Source: Hyaloperonospora brassicae (lineage: Eukaryota; Oomycota; Peronosporomycetes; Peronosporales; Peronosporaceae). From it: 64,000 bases of DNA. The first letter of the stretch is position 1, and every line of letters begins with the position of its first letter. Made by a program: the position numbers and the translations under genes. Positions 1 through 9,881 of the stretch are shown one piece after another. Below the pieces are notes generated by a model that saw only the letters and a list, made by a program, of their open reading frames with translations, made no database searches and had not been told where the DNA came from. The stretch lies in the NCBI GenBank assembly GCA_947650285.1, contig CANTFL010001290.1, positions 23,846 to 87,845 of the forward strand. Direction: 5' to 3'.

Positions 1-1637
1 GAGGCGCAGAAAGGGGTGATTTCCTTGGAACAATCTAGGACGAGTCGCAGACATCGATGATTTCCACGGTGCAATCTGGGACGAGGGACTAGATTGAACC
101 AGAAGACCGATTTGAACTGAGAAAGTTGCTTCTGAGACCGAGCGATGCGACGTGACTCTGTGACAAAGTTGTAGCATCCAGGTGGTCGAAGATACACATC
201 ACCGATCTCCAATGGGAGTACTGATTTAGGTTAAGTATAGCCCGATCTGGAAGTGTGGATGTTCGCGGAGGTCCGTGGGACCGTTGTGAGAACTGTGGAT
301 GGTCCTATTGAGCAGATAAACCCTTGAAGATGGAATCGGACCATGCAAAACGAACGAAAAATACATATAGGGCCGGATCGCACTGTGTCGATCCTCAACG
401 ATCTCGAATTGGGCATCAGATCGGTCATGTTCCCTGCTGATTATGGATATATCGATGATGAAGCTATTTTATTGTGATATACATGCTTGATGAAGGTCCA
501 TGAGTGATGTCCTAAAAGTTCAGACCGAAAGAGCCAGTGGAAGCCGGTTGAATTGACGTCGCAAAATGGATTTAGACACATTCGGCATTTGGATACTATT
601 TTGGACTTTTCGGTACCAAAATTGGGTATTAGGTACCGCATTTGGAATTTGGTCTTGTTTGGTGTCTAGGTACGATATCGGGAGTATTGGCGCTATCTTT
701 GGGGTACAGGTCACGGAATTTCGACGCGTGTTCAAGGGGGCGGTCAAGCTTAAAGGTGATATCGGTTTAGAGAGTGACCTACAGTTTGGAATAGGCTTAA
801 AGATAGGGTGGCTATTAATTTGGTTGGATAATAAAACAGTTACCGTTTTTGCATTTGAAGCACGTCGCAGACTTCTCTTCTGGGCAGGATATTTGGCCTC
901 CCGTCGGTCAAGAGACGTCGCACGCGCCGTGTTTCGTGTACTCACCTTGGATTGTTTGGCCAAGGTGGGGTTAAGGTAACTCAACTCAACTCAACTCAAA
1001 CTGCTAGGGTAGCAGCAAACAACGGTAAAGGAAAAGGATTTTGGTTACAAGATCGCGAGGTGGCTCAAGTGGTCAAAAGATCTGGACAAGGAGTTCAAGA
1101 CAAGACCGAGCAAGACCGAAGCAATCTACATGGCAGATCGGCACGTTTCATTTTGGCGAAACAAGCAACCGATCCACCCACATTGCGCACTTCCGGCAAG
1201 ATCGGCCGATCCCAAGACCAGATCGGACCGATCCCAACACAAGATCGACGCAAGACTACTATTTTCTGAGTGAAGATTTCCGCACAGCAAAGACCCCGAT
1301 CCCGAAGACAAATCGAGATCAGTGCGATTCAATGTCGAGATTGCGACATCTTCACCTAGAGATCACCGCAACTCAAGATCAAGATCGCAGAACCCCCGTT
1401 CGTGGTGTGAAGATTTCCGCACCGGAAGCGAACGCTCAACCCAACCTCTCAGCGAGATCGACATCTCCCAAGTCCATTACGAAGAGCTCAAGCCATCCCA
1501 ACCGACGGGTACACAAGGTGAGCACAAGGCAATACAACAAGGCACAGATCGGAGTACCCTCTCCGTGAGTCGGCAAGTCTGGGCAAGTGTAAGATCGACA
1601 TTCACTAAAGTAATTTTGTAAGATCGACTTCACCACA
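1..1637 (+). repeat. Family-C LTR, 5'-truncated by window edge
   Basis: Nearly identical reverse complement of 17815-19451 (base n here pairs with base 19452-n there; only scattered mismatches noticed). It ends in CACCACA, the TG...CA-type LTR terminus. About 185 bp of the LTR lie left of the window. In this orientation it is followed directly by the integrase half of a Gypsy element beginning GTCCCG, so it acts as the 3' LTR of a + strand family-C element located mostly outside the window. Short ORFs within it recur in every LTR copy and are not genes. The tetramer GATC is very dense (five between 1200 and 1255). Confidence 0.85.
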
Positions 1638-3226
1638 GTCCCGTCGTCAATTTTACTTGACGACGTACGAAAAGCATGCGTAGAAGATATGGATCTTCTG
1701 AGATTGATGGATCATCTGGTGAATCCATCCAGTAAATCCATGAGGGATTTACCGGCTTTGTACCGATCCTCATCGGATCGGTATAGTACACGCAACGGAT
1801 TGCTGTACTATACAGCTGTTGCCGGCGACACGCCTCGTGTCGTCGTATCCGCTCATCATGATTTGCGTTTACGCATCATGTATGAGTGTCACGATGCCCC
1901 AACAGGCGGCCATCGTGGTAGAGAAAAGACTTACCTCACGGTAAGTCGTGACTTTTACTGGGCGCCAGTATCAGTTTGCTCGCAAGTACATACGTGCTTG
2001 CGAGGTTTGTCAACGGGTGAAGCCTAGTCCTTCATCCCGTGCGCCATTGCAGCCTCTGCCTGGTCCGACAGAGTGCTGGCAGTCCGTTTCAATGGACTTC
2101 GTCTTCGGTTTTCCCGAAGACGCTCACAAGAATAATGGTATTCTTGTGTTTGTTGACCGATTCAGCAAGATGGTGCATCTTGCTGCTGTCCCTGAGTCGA
2201 TCAAGGCTCAAGGTTGTGCTCGTGTCTTTCTTGACACGGTCTTTAGACTCCACGGGTTACCCCGTGAACTCGTATCCGACCGTGACCCTCGGTTCACGGC
2301 GGCGTTTTGGCAAACCGTGTTCCGTTCTCTTGAAACACGATTGAAGATGTCCACTTCTGACCATCCCGATAAAGATGGTCAGATGGAACGTGCGAACCGT
2401 GTCCTCGAAGAGATCCTTCGAGGATATGTCCACTCGTTTCCGAGTTGGAGCGAATTCCTACCCATGGTGGAATTCGCCATCAATAACTCGGTGCATGCTT
2501 CCTCCCAGCACACACCGTTTTATGTAAATGGCTTACGCCATCCACGTGTTCCCGCCCTTATAGAGTGTGACTCTTGGATAAGGGGGGAGGGACTCGCTCG
2601 AGCAAAAACCGTTTTGGCTCTTGCTCATCACGTGTCGACGCTAACGTCGTCACGTATGATGCCGATGTCGATCAGGTCGACATCGATGAAGAAGATCACC
2701 TCAATGATAGCGAAGACGCTATTATTGACTCGGATGATGATGACGATGCTGGTATATTCAGCATCGTCAACGATTATTCCAGCGAGGAAGAAGACAACCT
2801 CGCTGAAGAAGAGAGCAATCTCTTAGCAGTGCGCACGAAGCGCACTGAAAGACAAAACAAAGAGTCAGCAGAGAACTTCCTGCTGACTCGAGAAGCGGTA
2901 GTCGACTCCATCGCAAATGCGATGGACCGCCAGAAAAGGAACGCAGACAAGAATGGAAGAGAAAATGTTCTTTCATTTAAGGTTAACGACCTAGTACTAC
3001 TGTCTACGGTAAACTTACCTGGACATGCAGTCACTAGTGTCGGCAGTAGTAAACTACTGCCGAAGTACATTGGGCCGTTTCGAGTGTTGCATCGCAAGGG
3101 CAATGCATACACGATCGAATTACCACGCAAGATGCGAACACATCCTACGGCTACGTGGGGCGACTCAGGCCGTACTGTCAGTACGAGCCTTCTTCTTCCG
3201 ATGAAGATAGCCCCCACATTCAATAA
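1638..3226 (+). pseudogene. Gypsy pol fragment: integrase and GPY/F module
   Basis: The integrase joins retrotransposon cDNA to host DNA. The reading frame opens at 1638 and passes through an HHCC zinc-binding region (histidines in ECHDAPTGGHRG, cysteines in RACEVCQR). The DDE core follows: Asp in SMDFVFGF, Asp in VSDRDPRF and Glu in DGQMERANR, so all three catalytic acids remain. The GPY/F module is at about 2935-3180 (KYIGPFRVL, YTIELPRKMRTHP). Frameshifts near 1963, 2583 and 3170 break it, and an acidic Asp/Glu spacer sits at about 2660-2830. The frame closes at TAA 3224-3226, before a separate chromodomain ORF. Not functional as it stands. Confidence 0.88.
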
Positions 3227-4775
3227 CATCCATCAAGTTGTTGCGTTCACGCTCCAGACGACCCGTCTGGTCGCGCAGATATGATACCTCGGAACTCAAC
3301 CGAGATATCTCCCCGCGAGCTGTCGCCAGCTCGCCGAAAAGGGAGCGGACATCCCGATCGACCTGAAGATGCGCTGTGTCATACTCGGCGCGATCCCTCG
3401 CCCTATCAGCCTCGTGATCCTTGCGGTTCTTCCGCACGGTATCAGTCAAAGCGTAGCGCCGGTCGCGCTCGTGCTTCAAGTCATCGCGCAATTCATCGAT
3501 TGCGCGATCTATCTCGTAAGGGTCGAGATGGTGAACCGAATCATCTGGAGGAGGCCTTTCCTCCTCCACCACATCCTTTGGTGGATTCTCACGGAGATCA
3601 ACGCTTTCTAGTGGAGCGTATCTTGAATCACCGTGACGATTCAGGATCAAGGACGAGCTACCTCGTCCAGTGGCGGGGGTATCCACCCTCTTGGAACAGC
3701 TGGGAGCCCCGATCTCAGCTGTTGATGGATGTTGAAGGTCTCGTCCGCCAGTATGACGAGACCCATACGATGAGTCCTGTGGCCCATCGGTAAACACGCG
3801 CCCTGGGCGCTTGTAGACGGATTGCAAGTTTGCAATCGCGTCACGCATCTCAGCCGAGATGTGTGCCCTTCCCCAGGGCGAATTTAGGGAGTACACGTCC
3901 CTATGTGCACGCTTCGAGTTGTCAACACAACTCTCACAAGGGTCTCCCCATGTGAGGCAAGGAATGCCTGCCTCACTCTATAAACAATGCAACCGGTACC
4001 AAGCACCGGTTGGCGTTCGCCTTTCGAACCTGAGGCGTGTCGCCTCAAGTTTCTTGAGCCACCCTTCTCGTCCAAAATTCTTTACATTTTGGACGAACGC
4101 GTTCCACGTAGCCAAAAGCGAGGCCTTGTCACGCTTTTGGTTGCTGTTGTACCATCGATGTCTAAGAAAGACATCGAGATAAAAATCTTATTCAGCGCGA
4201 AAGTTCTTCGCGCTGGAACTCAAGCCGTGAAGCTCAGTTGCATCGAATAAGGGTATTCGATGGTGCTGGCTTGTCTCGTGAGACAAGCTATTGATAAGCC
4301 GTTCGGGCAAAAGCCACGGCTTCAGCTCATCACGCTTCACAGTGGTACCTTTGTCGTTACCACGGCCTTCAGATTGACGACGGCTCACGCCATCGTCATC
4401 ACGCTCGTACGAAGAGGCACGAGCCGGCGGTGGTAAGGAGTAATATTCCTCACCACCCTGATCATCATCATCATCACTGCCGAATAGACTGTGATGCAAC
4501 TCACGATTCCGTTCGTTCGGCAGTGGCCTTGGCGAATACTGAGGCGTCGCCGGTGATCGAGACACCTCCGGACCATTGCCCGAGTCAGACACGTCTGACT
4601 CGCCAGAGTAGATGACCTCTACATCAGGGTCACCGTGCGCACGCGGTGTGATACCGCGTGCACCTGAAGCACCTGTTGCTGCAGGCGTAGAAGGAGCAGC
4701 AGACGACGAATTGTCTGCCGCAGAGGCTGGCACAGCACCGGGCTGTGTAGGTCTTGAGTCACCTCGCATAGACAT
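3165..4775 (-). pseudogene. Antisense extra gene of Gypsy family A
   Basis: It runs against pol, starting 133 bp inside the 3' LTR. One frame spans 537 codons with only two stops (TAA near 4190, TAG near 3976). Reading from ATG 4775: a Ser/Pro/Ala-rich disordered segment with a polyaspartate run (FGSDDDDD) and a PPP stretch; a mid region with aromatic and basic residues and closely spaced cysteines (GIPCLTWGDPCESC); then an Arg/Glu-rich coiled coil over about 3570-3200. ATG 4775 is chosen because an oomycete initiator-like TTCACTTT lies 28 nt upstream, and the same start and spacing recur at 63960. I do not recognise the protein. A regulatory or structural role for the transposon is only a guess. 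The two stops make this copy a probable pseudogene. Confidence 0.72.
3281..3793 (+). pseudogene. Chromodomain tail of Gypsy pol
   Basis: The ORF ends with a clear chromodomain at about 3600-3770: FLVERILNHR, YLVQWRGYPPSWNSWEP and a trailing VRQYD, the aromatic and Glu/Trp pattern of chromoviral integrase tails that bind modified histone H3 and guide insertion. It is separated from the integrase by a stop and frame change, and the upstream linker is Arg/Ser-rich. The same bases are open on the opposite strand, where they belong to the C-terminal part of the antisense gene. The family assignment is firm; that a product is made is unlikely. Confidence 0.82.
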
Positions 4776-4798
4776 GTTAACTATGCGAGATCAAGCGG

Positions 4799-4806
4799 AA
4801 AGTGAA
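4799..4806 (-). promoter_or_regulatory. Oomycete initiator (Inr) for the antisense gene
   Basis: On the minus strand the octamer TTCACTTT fits the oomycete initiator pattern YTCANTYY. Its A (position 4803) is 28 nt before the A of the antisense ATG. The second family-A copy has TTCACTCC at 63929-63936 with the same 28-nt spacing. Match to the motif is seen; use as a promoter is inferred. Confidence 0.55.
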
Positions 4807-4894
4807 TGGAACGGACCCAACAAGTGCTCCCTGTCCCAATGGTGCCCAACGGGTGGCCGCCATATTTTCGATAGTCACACGGTAACTATCAGTT

Positions 4895-4904
4895 AAGGGG
4901 GGGG
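4895..4904 (+). other. Polypurine tract of family-A element
   Basis: AA followed by eight G sits three bases before the TGTAACGG start of the LTR. This is the plus-strand primer of reverse transcription and fixes the element's sense strand as +. The mirror copy is at 63830-63840 on the minus strand. Confidence 0.85.
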
Positions 4905-4907
4905 TGA

Positions 4908-5298
4908 TGTAACGGGGCAGCCCGTTACATGGAATTGTCACTTTGAAAGAAAGTGACAATAAAGAATATAAAGATGGATATTCTTTTAACAATATCAACA
5001 AAGTGGTGATATTGAAGAGTCGACCAAGGAGTCTGTTCATTAGTTGATATCTTGATGATATCAACCCACCAATCGCCGCAATACGCGCGCGATGAGTGGT
5101 GACGAGACGTCACCATACACCCAGTTATATTAGCATAATTTAGCTAAGTCATACAGAGAGAGAGTAGTTAAAAGACTTAATTTATTAATATAAAAGTTTT
5201 ACTTTTACCCTACCTACGCTTCCTCGCTTGCCACGTGTATGTCCGTCGGGACACCCAAATCCCTTGCGTTAAGTTACGCAAGGGTGTGCCCCATCACA
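4908..5298 (+). repeat. Family-A 3' LTR, 391 bp, hairpin-rich
   Basis: Starts TGTAACGGGG and ends CCCATCACA. Related LTRs of the same length lie at 31056-31446 (+), 56299-56689 (-) and 63438-63826 (-). The first half is a chain of stem-loops; its outermost bases form arms TGTAACGGG and CCCGTTACA around a 4-base loop, and a GTTGATATC/GATATCAAC stem and a GGTGACG/CGTCACC stem follow. Close to the end CCTTGCGT pairs with ACGCAAGG. Confidence 0.88.
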
Positions 5299-6754
5299 GT
5301 AGTCTTGTGTCGATCTTGCCTTGGGATCGGTCCGATCTGGTCTTGGGATCGGCCTATCTTGCTGGAAGTGCGCAATTTGGGCAGATCGATCCTTGGTTTT
5401 GCCAAAATGCAACTCGCCGATCTGTCCAGTAGATCGCTTCGATCTTGCTCGGTTTTGTCTTGAACGCCTTGTCCAGATCTTCGGACTACTTGAGCCGTTT
5501 CGCGATCTTGTGCCCAAAATCCTTTTCCTTTACCGTTGTTTGCTGCTACCCTAGCAGTTGAGTTGAGTGTGAGTACTTGATCGATCCGGGCCAGATATCC
5601 CGAGATCGCTCTTCCCGATATTGGCCAACAATCCAAGATCGGTCTTCTGTGTCCCTGTTACACGCGTGCTTTGACCCGCCGAGGAAGCCAAATCAATCTT
5701 TCCCGGAGAAGAGGGGAGGAAAACGTGCGTGGTGAGCAGAAGAAGTGGAGTTCAAGTCTGTTTATTAACCAACTAAATTGATATCCAACCTATCTTCAAG
5801 CCTATTCCAAACTGTAGGTCACTCTCCAAGTCGATATCACCTTTAAGCTTGACCGCTCTCTTGAACACGTGTCAAAATTCCGTGACCTGTACCCCAAAGA
5901 TAGCGCCAATACTCCCGATATCGTACCTAGACACCAAACAAGACCAAATTCCAAATACGGTACCTAATACCCAATTTGGGTACCGAAAAGTCCAAAATAG
6001 TATCCAAATGCCGAATGTGTCTAAATCCATTTTGCGACGTCAATTCGACCGGCTTCCACTGGCTCTTTCGGTCTGAACTTTTAGGACATCACTCATGGAC
6101 CTTCATCAAGCATGTATATCACAATAAAATAGCTTCATCATCGATATATCCATAATCAGCAGGGAACATGACCGATCTGATGCCCAATTCGAGATCATTG
6201 AGGAACGACACAGTGCGATCCGGCCCTATATGTATTTTTCGTTCGTTTTGGCATGGTCCGATTCCATCTTCAAGGGTTTATCTGCTCAATAGGACCGTCC
6301 ATAGTTCTCACAACGGTCCTACGGACTCCCACAAACATCCACACTTCCAGATCGGGCCATAATTAGCCTAAATCAGCACTCCCTCTGGGAGACCGGTAAA
6401 AAGTGTCACCGATCTGCAGGATGTTACACCTTCTTCACAGAGTCATATCACATCACCTGGTCCCAGATCCTTGTACCAGATCGATCCATAAAAATCGTTC
6501 TATTCGTCGTCTTGTCCCAGATCGCTCCATGGAAATCTTCTATTTGTCGTCTTGTCCCAGATCGCTCCGTTTCAGGTCGATCCATATCCATCAGTCTGGT
6601 TACAGTTGGAATAGATCGCCGATCCCCGTTGAGATCGTTTTCCACCTCCTTATTGGATCGCCAGGTCCCATGGCCTCATTTTTCACCAGTAAGTGACACC
6701 TTAACTGGGTGGCCACCGATCCACGTCCCATCATTTGATAAGTGACTTTACCAC
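5299..6754 (-). repeat. 3' LTR of element C, truncated and diverged
   Basis: Collinear with 18192-19636 of the intact family-C LTR but visibly more diverged (roughly one base in eight differs in the stretch compared by eye). The part matching 17815-18191 is missing because element A abuts at 5298/5299. The start (minus strand) reads CGTGGTAAAG instead of TGTGGCAAAG. Confidence 0.8.
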
Positions 6755-6756
6755 GA

Positions 6757-6765
6757 CCTCCCCCT
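6757..6765 (-). other. Polypurine tract of element C
   Basis: AGGGGGAGG on the minus strand, two to three bases before the LTR start at 6754, the position expected for the plus-strand primer of a minus-oriented element. Confidence 0.65.
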
Positions 6766-6922
6766 GTACTGAATTTCGTTAGGGCAGCAATCGGCTTCAG
6801 TCCAGTCACTCATTAACTTCGTTTCAAGCACTCAAGTCCATCACACGACCTCCCCGACGCGTCTCCCCACTTCGCCGGTACCCTCGGAGTATTGTACCGC
6901 ACTTTTGTCGCCGGATTGCGAT

Positions 6923-9523
6923 ATGTCACCCAGATCGGCCGATCCAGAGGAGTATATTGTCATAGTGCCAGATCGGTTGAGGTCCCCAGGTCATCTCGGT
7001 CCGACCGGATCGTCACCCAACGCTACGGGATCACCAAATCGACGACCGACAGGTGTTATGTCACCAGGCCAATCCCCGCCGGCCAGATCGCCAGGCCATG
7101 TGGGACATACTACCACGGTTCCAGATAATCCAGATCAACTCGATTTCTTCAACTCTCCCGGCCCGACCGGATCGCTATCCATCGTCATGGGATCGCCAGA
7201 CCGCCCGCCTGAGCCGATCTCGCTTCCCGCACTTCGGGCGACCCTGGGTGTGTTTAGATACGACAACCTGACCACTAGTGAGTCTCGTGGAGGGTCTCCT
7301 TCAATGGCGGGCGTCACCGGCCACGTTCCAAGAGCTTCTGCCGGCGCCGTTCGTCGTACGTTGGATACGATCTCCTATTTATGGGATCGATAAGCTACTT
7401 TCTGCAGCCAAGCCGATACCATTTATGAGCTTCAGCAGTCATACCGAGATGCGGTCGCCCGGGGGGATCGCTTGCAAAACGAGATTGATTCTCTGTAAAG
7501 ATCGGCCGCCCCCTTCGTCTCGTTCGTCCAGCTTTAATATGATTTGGCGCAAGGCCGATGCGTCAACGCAGTACATTCTTTGAGCGACTGTAAACGCGCT
7601 CTGCGGACACATCGAGATCCATCGGCGCAGATTCTTCGGCTACGCGCTTTGTTACGTGACGTCGATGAGGATCAAGGCAGCTTGGAACGACAGGTGAAAA
7701 CTTTGAAGGCTTAAGTCCATTCGCTATAAGTCGAACTCAATTCTCTCCGACAGCAGCGTGATCAGCTGACCTTTGACAGGTCCTTCCTTCACATAGACGT
7801 TTTGCATTTGAAGGAGTGATTGGATAGGTCTCAGGATGAGATCGCAGAGGGCCTGGCTTCGATCAGCAATCTCATACAACAAGTGGATTTTTTGACTTCT
7901 CTTGAGGGTCAGTTGGCACTTTCACAGATGGAGAACGCCAACCTCCGTCGTCAGCTTGCGGAACACCTAATGGTATACGACCAGTTACAGGTGGCGGAGC
8001 AGGATCGGGGTCGGGCTATAGCAGAACACCAGACTCTCCTCCACACAATCAATAGTGTCATACTCGGGTCCCAATTGTCTGCGTTGTCCGCTCGGCCGAC
8101 ACCCAGGAGTGCCTCACGGGCCAGATCGCCCCCTGCTTCCGCTACCCGGGGATCGAGTTTGCTTGCCGACAAATCCAGATCGAGATTGCCTATCCCGCCT
8201 GTCAAGCGTCGACGTGTCCATCTACAGTCACAGTCCAAGGGTTATTTCGCCACCCGTTCGGGCTCCCGGCTATAGTCGTTGAACCCCTCGACACCTTCAA
8301 AGAAACTTCTTAGATCGGTCCCACCATTGTCTTCATCCAATTCTTCGTCTCCTCCTTCGTCCGCGGCTCCTAAGACTGGATCGGTAAGTGGGGATCTGAC
8401 CGAGTCGGACTCTAGCTTGGATGATCTGACTCGGTCTGTGATGTCCCAATCCAAATCTGCCGCTCGTCGACGCCCGAGATCGGACGATCGGTCCGCAACT
8501 CCAGACCCCTCGGCGGCCACTCCAACAAATTCCGCTCCGTCCATGACAACTGTGCACGGCCAAAAATCGTCACGTCCGCCTTCACCGACCGAGACGGAGC
8601 CTCGTTATCATTATTATTCGACGGCTCCGGTTGCGACTGCTCCCGTATTCGACCTTCAGGATGATAGTGATGATTCTGGCGATGCGGATATGCAGTTGCC
8701 GGAAGAAGAACCCAGCGAGATCGGCTCTGTTAGCCCTCCCCACGGATCCTCTGCGCCCCCGGTCAGCCATTTGTCAGATAGCCACAACAGCATCACCATT
8801 TCGGTACTCTCAGTGATTAACAGAATCTCGCGACTGCTGAATTTGACGATCTACTACCACTTTAGCAACCACGGGATTGGTGGATCCTCAATTAATTGAA
8901 CCTTCCCGCCGAATAGCTTCTGAGATCGCTCCTTGATCAGTCTCGCGGATCGCGATGGTTTGTGTGGGGACGATGTCGATTGAGTTGTCGTGTAACCACT
9001 ACTCCAAGCCCAGAAATTTTTATTCCCTTCAAACTCTCACAGACGGCCTCAACTTATGGGGACTTGGGCATCTGGACTTATCTCGCGGCGACACATTGAG
9101 GCTCTGTACGCCCGATCTCCCTGGGACAACAACGTGATTCCCGTGAACCCGATCTAGGTTTTCCTGACCGGGTAGTATCGGAACATGGGCACTTGTTATC
9201 TGGATCTTGAGTCCAGTCAACGCCAGGAGCTGTGGGAATTCACTTACGCTTTCCCGATCTCTCCGGCATAACGGCGATCTGATCGGGTCCTGCTAACGTT
9301 TTGGCGTCAGCGGAAACAGCGGTGATCTCGTTTTGGAGCGCGCTGGAAGAATTTCCTGAAGACGATACTCCGCGGCATGATCGAAGGTCATTGTGATCTG
9401 GATATTTTGCTCGATCTCTTCTCCTTGCATTACCCACGCATGCATGAAAAACGAATTTGGTATCCCGGATATGGGCGAAATACCGACCCATCCGACTTGC
9501 TAGAGGCTTTGGAAATAGCCTAC
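6923..9523 (+). pseudogene. Antisense extra gene of element C
   Basis: Opposite strand to gag-pol, between integrase and 3' LTR. From ATG 6923: a Pro/Ser/Gly-rich segment to 7393; a broken coiled coil over 7590-8060 (heptads such as LEGQLALSQMENANLRRQLA); a basic patch PIPPVKRRR near 8200; a long Ser/Pro disordered stretch with acidic patches over 8279-8760; then a conserved C-terminal block at 9185-9475. That block aligns without gaps to 42866-42575 (minus) of element D, about 47 of 97 positions identical by my count, including RQELWE, RQRKQR and the end WYPGYG, with both landmark methionines exactly 192 nt apart. Several stops and frame changes break this copy. Function unknown. Its conservation points to selection on the antisense protein. 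Confidence 0.74.
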
Positions 9524-9881
9524 GATGAGGACCCTTGGCGCAACCAATTCGCAACGCTCCTGGGGACCATCCGGGATCGCAAATTTCTTGTCTCGAGAAC
9601 AAGTTCAAGCCTGCTTCATCGTCTTAGATCTAGACTGGTGTTCGAGATCGATCAGTTTACTCCATATTGTATGTCGTTCAATCGTTTTCTTTGGTATTTC
9701 ATCCTTTCATCATCTACAATCACTAGTCGTCCTCGGTCCACATCGTTTGGTAAGGTAATTCACTGGACGGTCTCCATACTCACACACACTCGTCCTTCTT
9801 CCAGCATATACTACCTGCTAGCACATCTTGCAACCCCACCCACCAGCCTGTTCTACCATCTAGCACACCTTGTTCCAACCG

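Larger units (their letters stand above)
1638..5298 (+). mobile_element. Ty3/Gypsy chromodomain element, family A, 3' half
   Basis: The region carries, in order, integrase, GPY/F module and chromodomain on the + strand, a non-pol region holding an antisense gene, a polypurine tract and a 391-bp 3' LTR. The 5' half (gag, protease, RT) is not attached here; the sequence starts in frame at the RNase H/integrase linker, immediately after the family-C LTR. The 3' LTR end abuts family-C LTR sequence at 5299, so this element probably inserted into that LTR. A second copy of the same 3' region starts at 63438 in the opposite orientation. Confidence 0.85.

Noticed and set aside
566..979. 137-codon ORF (copy at 18473) as a gene
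   Set aside because: Lies in the family-C LTR, open on both strands, and is broken in the third LTR copy at 5299-6754.
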